Translations under genes and position numbers: made by a program
NCBI GenBank assembly: GCA_950022655.1
Contig: OX465584.1
Coordinates: 49,892,723-49,956,722, forward strand
Origin: Alentia gelatinosa
Taxonomy: Eukaryota > Annelida > Polychaeta > Phyllodocida > Polynoidae
Reading direction: 5' to 3'
DNA: 64,000 nt
Part shown: positions 42,667 to 50,164 of the stretch, piece after piece
How positions within the stretch are numbered: position 1 is the stretch's first letter
How the letters are laid out: each line of letters opens with the position of its first letter
The notes under the pieces: model-generated
The model's database searches: none
What the model was told of the DNA's origin: nothing
Seen by the model: only the letters and a program-made list of their open reading frames with translations

Positions 42667-45600
42667 CTCGCAGTCGGAGGGTGACGATGGCGTACCAAAT
42701 AGCTGCCTGGATAGCTCGTCTCTGTTACGCGTGCCTGGAGAGACTGGCTTCCTCCGGGGTGACGTGCGCAATGCAGCGCGATGACGAGGGTAACCTCGCT
42801 CTCGCTCAGTGGCTTCCCTACGGGCTGCCCCGAAGCGAGGGCGAGAGCCCCCCCACCGGTCCCCCCCTCTCCAGCGCCTCTCGTTACGCCTCCGATTGCG
42901 AATCTTTTTAGCAGCATCCGACCGCCCACTTACCCTGGTGGTCTCCAGCATCTCCCTCCTGGCTGACTTGGCCCTTTCGAGGGCGTGGCCCTCATCCCCT
43001 CCACTCTCTCGTATCACCCTAGCTATCTCACTCCGCATCGTGGATGGACTGCCAGCAGAATGTAAACATTCGCTGGTGCCCACCCCTCTCCGGTCCGTGA
43101 CGCGCCCAATCGTCGGGAACCAGCTGCAGCGCTGCTGTTCCCGCCTCCTCCCTCCTCGAACATGACCACCCTTCCCTGAGTGCCTACGGCCGAACCTCTC
43201 CGTGTGACGGTGGTTAACCTCTCCGATAGGCCTCCGCACTTCGTCTCGTTGATCCCCAGGGGGTAACACCGTGGTTCGCAAGCCACAAGGCTCTCCCTGG
43301 TGCAGACGACCACCTTGATTCGAACGAAAGTGGCGGCTGTTCTGCTCTACGGAGGCCCCCCCGCCTGACCAAATCAGCGCGCGTCGTGCCGGGAACAGGC
43401 TCCGGACCGGCTGTTCCCCCTTACTCCCCCTGGCCTGTGACGGATGCGTCGCGTGGAGAGCAGAAGCTCTGTTAAGTCGCTTGTGCCCTCTCCAGCCTCC
43501 GATACGCGTTAATGGCACTCCCCTCAGCCCTCCGCCGGTCTTCAGTAATGGCCGCCGGCAAGTAGCGGCCCCCCTACGACCAATAACGGCTGCCTGGGCC
43601 CCAGAGCCGAGCAGAGCACGGCTGTTCCCGCCACCGGAGGCCCCCCCCAGTAGCATCGCACGGCACCGTGTTGTCCGCCTCCGCAGGCCTTGCTCTCCCG
43701 TTAAGGGGCGCGGACAGTCCTGGGGGCCGACCGAGCGGCGCCCCCTCCCCAGATCGACCCCGGGAGGGGGCCGGCAGTCACTTCCCCCCTCCGTGGCCGG
43801 TGGAACACCGGCCTCCCCGACGGCCGGCCCCACGTAAGGGCGGGGGGGAAGCCCCCCTGGCCCCCCTCCCAGGGCCAGCCGTCGTACGCGATCCCCTACG
43901 GGGGGAGCAGATTCAGGGGCGACGGTGTCCGGAGGCCGACGTGGGCCAGGCTTCAGCAGATCCCCATGCACAATCCTCGTTTTTCGCCCCTGTCGAATCT
44001 GATATACTACCCCTCCGATGCGCGTGATCACTGTCCAGGGGCCCGTCCAGAACTGCTGAATCTTCGGGCACCGCCCTGGTTTACGGAGGGGGTGAAAGAA
44101 ATATACTTCACTCCCCTCGGCAAACTGAGAACCCGCTACCCGGGCGTCGTAGCTACGAGCCTGCCTCCGCACGCATCCGAGTGAATGGGCTCGCGCGTAT
44201 TCGTGACTCCGTGCCAGCCGCCGCTGTAGCCTGGCCACATATTCATCCTCCGAGAGAGGGTCAGACTCCGGGTATAAGACTGCGAGGGGGCCGGCCACCT
44301 CCCTACCCAGCATCAGGGCATTCGGAGTCTGGTCCGTGGACCGCTGGACCGAACTCCGATAAGCTGCCATCACCAGAGGTAGATGGAGGTCCCAGTCCCC
44401 CTGTGATTCGTCCACCACCGTGGTCAGGAGGGCCTTGATGGTCCGATTCATCCGTTCCACCAGCCCATCACTCCGGGGGTTAAACGGGCAGGTCCGGGTC
44501 TTGGTGATACCCAGTATGCGGAGGGTCTCCTGAAACACCTTACTCTCAAAATTCCGCCCCTGATCGGAGTGAATCACCAACGGGTAGCCATACCGACAAA
44601 TAAACTCCGATACTAGCACCCGGGCGATAACTACCGCCTCCTGAGTGGGGACCGCGAACGCCTCCGACCACCGCGTAAAATAATCCGCGATCACCACTAT
44701 ATACCGGTTGCCCCGTTCCGTGACCGGCAGGGGGCCCATCACGTCCAGGGCCACCCTCTCCAATGGGGCTCCGGCCCCAACGTGTCCCATCGGGGCTCGG
44801 CGCTTCCGTGGAGGGTCCTTACTCCGGAGACACGCGGGGCACGAGGCACACCAGTCTATCACGTCAGCCCTATAACCAGGCCAATAATATGCAGCCTGAC
44901 AGCGTCGTAGTGTCCGCGCGGTCCCGAAGTGCCCCGACAGGTGGGACCCGTGAAGCTCATGGAGGACCATCCGCCGGTCCCCAACAGGCACCGCTACCTG
45001 GAACTGGGTATCGCCCCCTGGTTCCACCCAGGGCCGGCCCAAAACTCCCTCGCACAGTTGAAGGCGATCGAACTGGGACTTCCAGGCCCGGACCTCGCGG
45101 GAGTCCGCCTCCACCAAGGGGGGGGGGCGACCGGCCCTTATCCCCTCAATCAATTGCTGCAAGACGGGGTCTTCTTGCTGAGCCGGGCCCCAGCCCCGCC
45201 CTCGTGGCTGCTCCGGCCGAGGGCGGCCCTGGGGGCCGCCAGCCACTACCGCCCGTCGCCTGGTGGTAATGCGTCGACAGAAACCCCCTGCCTCCCAACC
45301 GCACTGGCCACAGGGTCGCCTAGACAACCCGTCCGCATTTCCGTGTTGCTTGCCCGGCCGGTGCTCGATCTTAAAATCGTACGTGTCCAAAACCTGTACC
45401 CATCGGGCTACTTGCCCCTCCGGTTCCTTAAACTGGGTGACCCACTTTAAGGCGGCATGGTCTGTCCTGATACGGATAGGCCGGCCCACTAAGTAGTGAC
45501 GGAATCTTTTAAGGCCAAAGATAACGGCGAGGAACTCCCTCCGGGTGACACAATAGTTCCGCTCGGCCCGGTTTAGGGTACGGCTAGCATACGCTAATAC

Positions 45601-47580
45601 CCGTTCGCGCCCCTCCGAGTGCTGGGACAGTACCGCGCCCAACCCGACATCGCTAGCGTCCGTGTCCAAGATCAGGTCCCCGTCCTCCTGAGGATAGGCC
45701 AGCACTGGGGCGTCGATGAGGGCCGCCCGGAGAGCTCGAAACGCCTCTCGGCACTCGGATGAGAACTTAAACGGGCCCTTCGCCTTCTCAGATAGTGCAG
45801 TTAGGGGCTTGGCCACTGTCGCGAAGTTGGGTACGAACGACCTGTAATAACCGGCCAACCCGAGGAAACTGCGAACTTCGTGCACATCCCCTGGCTCGGG
45901 CCAGTCCCGCACAGCGGCTACTTTCTGTGGGTCGGTGGCAATACCGGCCCCCGACACGACATGGCCCAAGAATTCCACCTGTCTACGCAACAGGTGACAC
46001 TTCTTAGCCTTCAATTTTAGTCCGGCGTCCTCCAGGCGCCGAAGGACCTCGTCCAGGCGGCCAAGGTGTTCCTCCCTTGTCGGTGCGAACACGATCACGT
46101 CGTCCAAATACACCAGGCATGTTTGCCACTGCAGGCCCCTCAGAGCCAGTTCCATCAATCTCTCGAAGGTCCCTGGTGCGTTACACAATCCGAAAGGCAT
46201 CACGCGGAACTGATACAGCCCATGATGTGTTGTGAACGCGGTCTTGGCTCGATCATCGGCCGCTACCTCCACCTGCCAATATCCAGAGGCCAGGTCCAGG
46301 GTGCTGAACCATTGGGCCCCCGCCATTGAATCCAGGGAGTCATCGATTCGGGGAAGGGGGTATGCATCTTTGACCGTGCATGCGTTCACCCGACGATAGT
46401 CCACACAGAACCTAGCGGTACCGTCTTTCTTCCGTACCAGCACGACCGGGGAGGCCCAGGGGCTCTCGGCCGGCTCAATCACGCCTTGTCGTAGCATGTC
46501 CTGGACCTGCTGGGTCACTACGTCCCTTCGATGGGGAGCTAACCGCCGAGGCGGCTGCTTGACCGGCCTGGCTTCCCCCGTGGGGATAGAGTGCTGCACT
46601 AAGTCCGTTCGTCCCATGTCCTGTCCGTCTCGCTGGAACGCATTCACATGGCGTTGTAAGACCGTGGTCAGTGGGGCCTGATCTTCTAGGGCCACTCCGG
46701 TCAACAGCTCCGCCAGTACCTCGGGTGGTAGCGTGGTGAGTCGGCGGCACTGTTGACCCGCCTCTGGTGGGCCCCTTTCGGGGGCCAAGGCCTCCACATG
46801 CCCCAACGTGGTTCCTTGATATACCGACAGCGTGTCAGCCCCGGGGTTCAAGACCCTGATGGGTACCTGTCCATCCTCAGGAAAGAATACCGCCCTCCCT
46901 ACTCGAAAAGGGTTGTTACTGGTAGCCTGGGGCTCCAGTAGAGCGGCCTCTCCGTCTCTCCAGGCCCCTATCACCTCTCCATCTACTATCACTTCTCCTT
47001 GCCCCCGGATCTGAGTAGTGTGGCGGCAGACTACCCTACATCGCTCTCGCGACTCTGGCCACTCCAGATGCCCCTGGCGCAGGTCCACGGAGACCCCGTG
47101 GGACCGAAGGAATCCAGCTCCTAGAATGGCATCCGAGTCTACATCCGCTAACGCCATTTCAATCGTCACCTCCCTTTCCCCTAGTCGGAGCGGAACTTGC
47201 AACTTCCCTTCCAGCGCTAATGGCCTTCCGTCCGCGCAGTAGATGGGCTGCGTGGACGCAGTCACCTCCCCCGGTTGCTGGTGCTTCCTCCACCAGTTCT
47301 GAGATAGGATATTAATTCCAGCCCCAGTGTCCACCAGCAGCTGTATGGTCTGTCCCCATATTGTCCCGGTTACCACGAGCCCTGACCCTTGCGCCTCCTG
47401 CTGCCCGCGTATCAATCCTGACTTCGGCCTCTGATCCGTCTGCGGAGCGACCCCTGCCCGACCGGCAGCCGGGGTCGCTTCTAGTTTTCCGCCGGTTCCG
47501 GGGTCCTGGGACTCCTCTCTCTCCGGCCTCGTTGAGGACAATCCCGTTTGAAATGCCCTACCTGGTGACATAGAAAACAC
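41287..47580 (-). CDS. pol: Pol polyprotein with ~885-residue C-terminal zinc-finger extension
   Basis: 2,097 codons from the first Met; the frame overlaps gag, so expression is probably by -1 frameshifting. Aspartic protease: LLVDTGAG at residues 81-88. Reverse transcriptase: about 370-560, catalytic YLDD at 491-494. RNase H: about 636-755 (LILDTDASDVGLGAVL). Integrase zinc domain HX3H...CX2C at 880-917; core D946, D1006, E1042; a GPY/F-like end at about 1180-1210. This is where Pol normally stops. The frame continues through an Arg/Gly-rich stretch (about 1212-1638), two C2H2 fingers (C1648-C1651-H1664-H1668; C1678-C1683-H1698-H1703), Ser/Pro-rich sequence and PPPPPPGPEAARGPTQ repeats, ending at the TGA at 41287-41289. 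All catalytic residues are intact. Confidence 0.95.
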   Translation of the reverse strand: MFSMSPGRAFQTGLSSTRPEREESQDPGTGGKLEATPAAGRAGVAPQTDQRPKSGLIRGQQEAQGSGLVVTGTIWGQTIQLLVDTGAGINILSQNWWRKHQQPGEVTASTQPIYCADGRPLALEGKLQVPLRLGEREVTIEMALADVDSDAILGAGFLRSHGVSVDLRQGHLEWPESRERCRVVCRHTTQIRGQGEVIVDGEVIGAWRDGEAALLEPQATSNNPFRVGRAVFFPEDGQVPIRVLNPGADTLSVYQGTTLGHVEALAPERGPPEAGQQCRRLTTLPPEVLAELLTGVALEDQAPLTTVLQRHVNAFQRDGQDMGRTDLVQHSIPTGEARPVKQPPRRLAPHRRDVVTQQVQDMLRQGVIEPAESPWASPVVLVRKKDGTARFCVDYRRVNACTVKDAYPLPRIDDSLDSMAGAQWFSTLDLASGYWQVEVAADDRAKTAFTTHHGLYQFRVMPFGLCNAPGTFERLMELALRGLQWQTCLVYLDDVIVFAPTREEHLGRLDEVLRRLEDAGLKLKAKKCHLLRRQVEFLGHVVSGAGIATDPQKVAAVRDWPEPGDVHEVRSFLGLAGYYRSFVPNFATVAKPLTALSEKAKGPFKFSSECREAFRALRAALIDAPVLAYPQEDGDLILDTDASDVGLGAVLSQHSEGRERVLAYASRTLNRAERNYCVTRREFLAVIFGLKRFRHYLVGRPIRIRTDHAALKWVTQFKEPEGQVARWVQVLDTYDFKIEHRPGKQHGNADGLSRRPCGQCGWEAGGFCRRITTRRRAVVAGGPQGRPRPEQPRGRGWGPAQQEDPVLQQLIEGIRAGRPPPLVEADSREVRAWKSQFDRLQLCEGVLGRPWVEPGGDTQFQVAVPVGDRRMVLHELHGSHLSGHFGTARTLRRCQAAYYWPGYRADVIDWCASCPACLRSKDPPRKRRAPMGHVGAGAPLERVALDVMGPLPVTERGNRYIVVIADYFTRWSEAFAVPTQEAVVIARVLVSEFICRYGYPLVIHSDQGRNFESKVFQETLRILGITKTRTCPFNPRSDGLVERMNRTIKALLTTVVDESQGDWDLHLPLVMAAYRSSVQRSTDQTPNALMLGREVAGPLAVLYPESDPLSEDEYVARLQRRLARSHEYARAHSLGCVRRQARSYDARVAGSQFAEGSEVYFFHPLRKPGRCPKIQQFWTGPWTVITRIGGVVYQIRQGRKTRIVHGDLLKPGPRRPPDTVAPESAPPVGDRVRRLALGGGPGGLPPRPYVGPAVGEAGVPPATEGGSDCRPPPGVDLGRGRRSVGPQDCPRPLTGEQGLRRRTTRCRAMLLGGASGGGNSRALLGSGAQAAVIGRRGAATCRRPLLKTGGGLRGVPLTRIGGWRGHKRLNRASALHATHPSQARGSKGEQPVRSLFPARRALIWSGGGASVEQNSRHFRSNQGGRLHQGEPCGLRTTVLPPGDQRDEVRRPIGEVNHRHTERFGRRHSGKGGHVRGGRRREQQRCSWFPTIGRVTDRRGVGTSECLHSAGSPSTMRSEIARVIRESGGDEGHALERAKSARREMLETTRVSGRSDAAKKIRNRRRNERRWRGGDRWGGSRPRFGAARREATERERGYPRHRAALRTSPRRKPVSPGTRNRDELSRQLFGTPSSPSDCEMGKDSKSYTCAQCEMTFSRRDNMRRHQRCHSARTTPGWSCPAEGCRQVYAKDRKHDLQIHLRGKHPEHRWHTHPADIPSPRMVTLEAGGRVKSKDPPARSKDPPSSVESSLGTPGVVLGEDEELVEAARNLEALCTEEPQAGTSVRRSPRVAARSGESSRARSDLPRPKMKKARTERHPASPTRIVQAKDLPGTEEDPLQGPSWAGGDGPEEVGPLLPELAVVTALNFDKSVVMPPGTPVPLLGTLREDGELFLQASPEGPQAFQRAGLRQANVDRPPSRASSPPAASRTGQATQPGSRPEPPAETAPLRKGKGKSKGKKSAATPPSTPPPPPPPPGPEAARGPTQPPPPPGPEPTQPPPPPGPEAARGPTQPATHRCDGYPEGPVWVPWAPGPNPDRLGRWSTYLQAPELGAGYTAVGGHRDSRVEIVGDGLYRMVTTTATIYRKMPPLVSTHIFPDS

Positions 47581-48908
47581 CTTCGTTCTGAGGGCTGCTG
47601 TATCTGTGGTTGTTGTACCGCAGATGTTAGTTCCGCCAGTTTACGGTTAACAGTTTCCAATTCTTCCGCCATGCTCCGTCCGGCCGCCCGAATCCGTGCC
47701 GGGTTTTCCCTCTCTACTGACAGGTAGGCTTCGGCTTCTACCGCCGTGGTGACTGCCTCCTCCAGTGTCCGGGGCTTACTTTGGTAAACCCAGTGTTTTA
47801 ATTGCGTGTCCCCGATGGCATCGAGGAACCTGTCCCGCCCCATGGAGTCTAGGGTCTGGCCATCCGCCTCCGGGTAGGCGAGCCGTATCATCCTCCAGAC
47901 CTCCTCTGCCAGACTTTGTAGGCTCTCCCCGGCCTGTCTGCTTCGTACACGCAGGGCCGCCTTGTAACTTTCCGTCTGGTTACGAGGGGCGAACCTTTGT
48001 TGGAGTGCGCTCCGGAGTCGAAGGTAGCCGGCCTCGGTATCTGGCCGGACTCCCGCCAACAATCGTCGGGCCACTCCGGTCAGGGAGAGTCCCAGAAACA
48101 TTCCGGCCTCCGGGGCAGGCCACCCGTTGACCTTGGCGCACAGGTCAAAGTGAGCCAGGTATTCATCCAAGTCGGACGCCCCGTCAAATTTAGCTGGCAT
48201 TACCACGGGCTTAGTGGCCTTCTTGGCCGCTGTGCCGTCGCCTCCCCCGCTCACTGGGTCGCGCCCTTCCTTCGACGCTAGACCTTCCGTTACGGTGGGC
48301 GCCCAAAAGGTTGTGGGTAGCGGTTTTACTTCCGGCGGGGGCGAGGCGACATAGGGGTTCCTGCGCCGAACGGGGGCCTCCGGTCCGGCCTCTCCCGATT
48401 CCCCCTCTAGCTCGGCTTTTACCCCGTCGCCTACCAGTACTCCGCCCGTGGTTTTCTCTAAGTCCCGTCTCCTCCAGGAGATATCACGATCCACGCATTC
48501 CCTCACCCGGCCCCCAGGGCTGGTGAACCTAGATCCCGGGGCCCACGCCGCCCGGGTAGCCTCGGGCACGCCGGGGGCAGCTTCCGCCACCCGAGCCTCC
48601 GGCGCCAGCATCCATGGCCACGAGGCTATCCCGGCGCGCGGTCCCCAGGCCAGCCCCGGGAACAGGCCCGGAGGAGGCTGCCAAGCCGTTCCCCCTTTTC
48701 CTTCCCCCGCAGGCGGGGTCGTCCCTAGGGAAGAAAGACGCCCCTCCGGCCTCTCCGGACTCTCCGGACCCTCCGGTCCTTCGGAGGTCTCCGATCGATG
48801 ACTTTGAGGCGTGCCCGGCGTCTCCTGCAGGGTAGGCCCCTCACCTGTCCCAGCTCCTCCCTCGCTTAGGAGGGAGGCGGCTCCGGAGTCATTCTGTGTT
48901 GGGTTCAT
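47481..48908 (-). CDS. gag: Gag of the Ty3/gypsy element
   Basis: 475 codons from the first ATG after the primer site (48908). The open frame extends upstream into the LTR, but this ATG fits the mRNA. The N-terminal half is low complexity (Gly, Pro, Glu). The middle holds a retrotransposon-gag fold region (SDLDEYLAHFDLCAKVNGW, LRSALQQRFAPRNQ). A single CCHC zinc knuckle, CFLCHQVGHFKRDC, lies near the C-terminus. It forms the nucleic-acid-packaging particle of the element. Gag ends at AAC TAG inside the pol frame; pol is in the -1 frame. Confidence 0.93.
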   Translation of the reverse strand: MNPTQNDSGAASLLSEGGAGTGEGPTLQETPGTPQSHRSETSEGPEGPESPERPEGRLSSLGTTPPAGEGKGGTAWQPPPGLFPGLAWGPRAGIASWPWMLAPEARVAEAAPGVPEATRAAWAPGSRFTSPGGRVRECVDRDISWRRRDLEKTTGGVLVGDGVKAELEGESGEAGPEAPVRRRNPYVASPPPEVKPLPTTFWAPTVTEGLASKEGRDPVSGGGDGTAAKKATKPVVMPAKFDGASDLDEYLAHFDLCAKVNGWPAPEAGMFLGLSLTGVARRLLAGVRPDTEAGYLRLRSALQQRFAPRNQTESYKAALRVRSRQAGESLQSLAEEVWRMIRLAYPEADGQTLDSMGRDRFLDAIGDTQLKHWVYQSKPRTLEEAVTTAVEAEAYLSVERENPARIRAAGRSMAEELETVNRKLAELTSAVQQPQIQQPSERRCFLCHQVGHFKRDCPQRGRRERSPRTPEPAEN

Positions 48909-48926
48909 CTCCTTACTGATTAAAGA

Positions 48927-48944
48927 ATCCCACCGCTGCCACCA
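48927..48944 (-). promoter_or_regulatory. Primer-binding site, tRNA-Leu type
   Basis: Minus strand TGGTGGCAGCGGTGGGAT lies one base inside the 5' LTR. It is complementary to a tRNA 3' end reading ATCCCACCGCTGCCACCA, which is that of a eukaryotic tRNA-Leu. Confidence 0.88.
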
Positions 48945-48945
48945 A

Positions 48946-49393
48946 TGTAGTACAGAACGACTAGGACACGCACAGGTACAGTTCAATAGTTTATTCACAG
49001 GCACTCTCAACGGAGGCTGGTAGACAAGCTTGACAGGTACGTACCTCCGGCACGTTAAGCGTAATATGTAACCAACGTAATCACCCACTTAGGGGGGAAC
49101 TCTCAGGTACTCCGACCAGGTAAGTAACCGTGGAGGGTGCCAGACAGGAGGTTCGCAGGGAGCCTTCCGGAGGTGGTTCGGGCCCAGTCTCACGACGGAC
49201 TCCCGTCCGGAGGGCATCCGGAGACTTATATAATAAGTCGGCCGGATGTCCCCCGACGTCACTTCCGGGACCAGGGCGACCCCTGGTGGGCCCGCGGGGT
49301 GTCACCGAGGCAACACTCCGGAACCCCTCCGAACCCTCCGGAACTCCGGAGGCGCCTCCGGACCGGAGGCGCCCCTCCGGAAGGCTCACCACA
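48946..49393 (-). repeat. 5' LTR of the Ty3/gypsy element
   Basis: 448 bp. The minus strand has a TATA-like TTATATAA (49226-49235) and AATAAA (48990-48995), giving a plausible U3-R-U5 order. The U3 part is packed with TCCGGA/CCGGAGG motifs between about 49160 and 49385. Confidence 0.95.
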
Positions 49394-50109
49394 CTATACT
49401 ACCCAGCAGTATTACTGAAATATTGATTTATGCCACAGCGACAAATCATTCTACTAAATCATTCGTCAATAGCATGAACACTCGCGACCGGTTTTCCATT
49501 GGCGGTGCAATTCATGTTACAAATCACACATGCATCATCCTCAACAGAACAACAACAAAGCAACGTGTTCGTAACATGCATGCCTCTCTTGACGTGCCAC
49601 GCCCACCACTGGGAGGCGGGGCATAGACGTGACGATAGGGTCAGAGTGCCATTAGCCTTGTCAATCTACCAACTATTGACCAATCAGAATGGTTCTTTGT
49701 GTCATGTGTCCCTTCTTTATTTGGGTTATTGGCAGCTCAGCTTTCGCAGAATATATTGTTATAATCTAGCTCTACATACATGTACATTGTAATAAAACGA
49801 GTACAGTTAATCAGTTGGGGTAAATAAGGTTAAAACAAGGTGTGTTTGATGCTAATAAAGAAGCACGAACTCAGAAAGTTCCAGGTACTCTGTTTTTGTA
49901 AGGATCTCTAACTCCGCGGCGGTACTGCGGTTGGGGTCAACGCGTAGGAAGTGGAGGTCAGGTATGTGTAGTGCAGGTATTAGAGTGCGAGTGAATGCGG
50001 CAGAGGATCAAAAACTGGACAACTTTATTACAAATCTCATTCACGGAGTGAAATCTATGTAGCAAAGAGGAATCTATGAGGCGACGACAGAGCCCCGGAG
50101 CCGCTTAGG

Positions 50110-50164
50110 ATGAGGCTTTTACAATCGGTGCTCATTCTTTGCTGTGTTTGCGGGCTTGGCAGCG
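50110..50164 (+). CDS. Signal-peptide first exon of an unidentified secreted or membrane protein
   Basis: ATG AGG CTT TTA... encodes MRLLQSVLILCCVCGLGS plus one base, followed by an excellent donor GTAAGT. The peptide has a basic N-terminus, a hydrophobic core and small residues at the end, as expected of a cleaved signal peptide. The phase-1 donor is typical of exons that precede extracellular modules. The region upstream (about 49890-50109) is locally GC-rich (CTCCGCGGCGG) and is a plausible 5' UTR. No second exon was recognised before the window ends, so the intron would exceed 13.8 kb and the protein cannot be named. Confidence 0.6.

Larger units (their letters stand above)
40271..49393 (-). 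mobile_element. Complete Ty3/gypsy LTR retrotransposon, 9.1 kb, minus strand
   Basis: Two 448-bp LTRs, identical by eye, bound an internal region with gag, protease, reverse transcriptase, RNase H and integrase in Ty3/gypsy order. Read on the minus strand, LTRs begin TGTGGTGAGCC and end CTGTACTACA. A tRNA-Leu-type primer-binding site follows the 5' LTR (49393-48946), and a polypurine tract GGGGGGGGAGAG abuts the 3' LTR (40718-40271). The interior is strikingly GC-rich against an AT-rich host background. Flanks show no clean target duplication (TATAT at left, CTATA at right). Identical LTRs and open reading frames indicate recent insertion. It is large for the family because of an extension after integrase. 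Confidence 0.97.

Noticed and set aside
41305..49626. Many plus-strand ORFs of 60-280 codons across the GC-rich region
   Set aside because: They are antisense shadows of gag and pol; none has a recognisable domain, and their openness follows from high GC.
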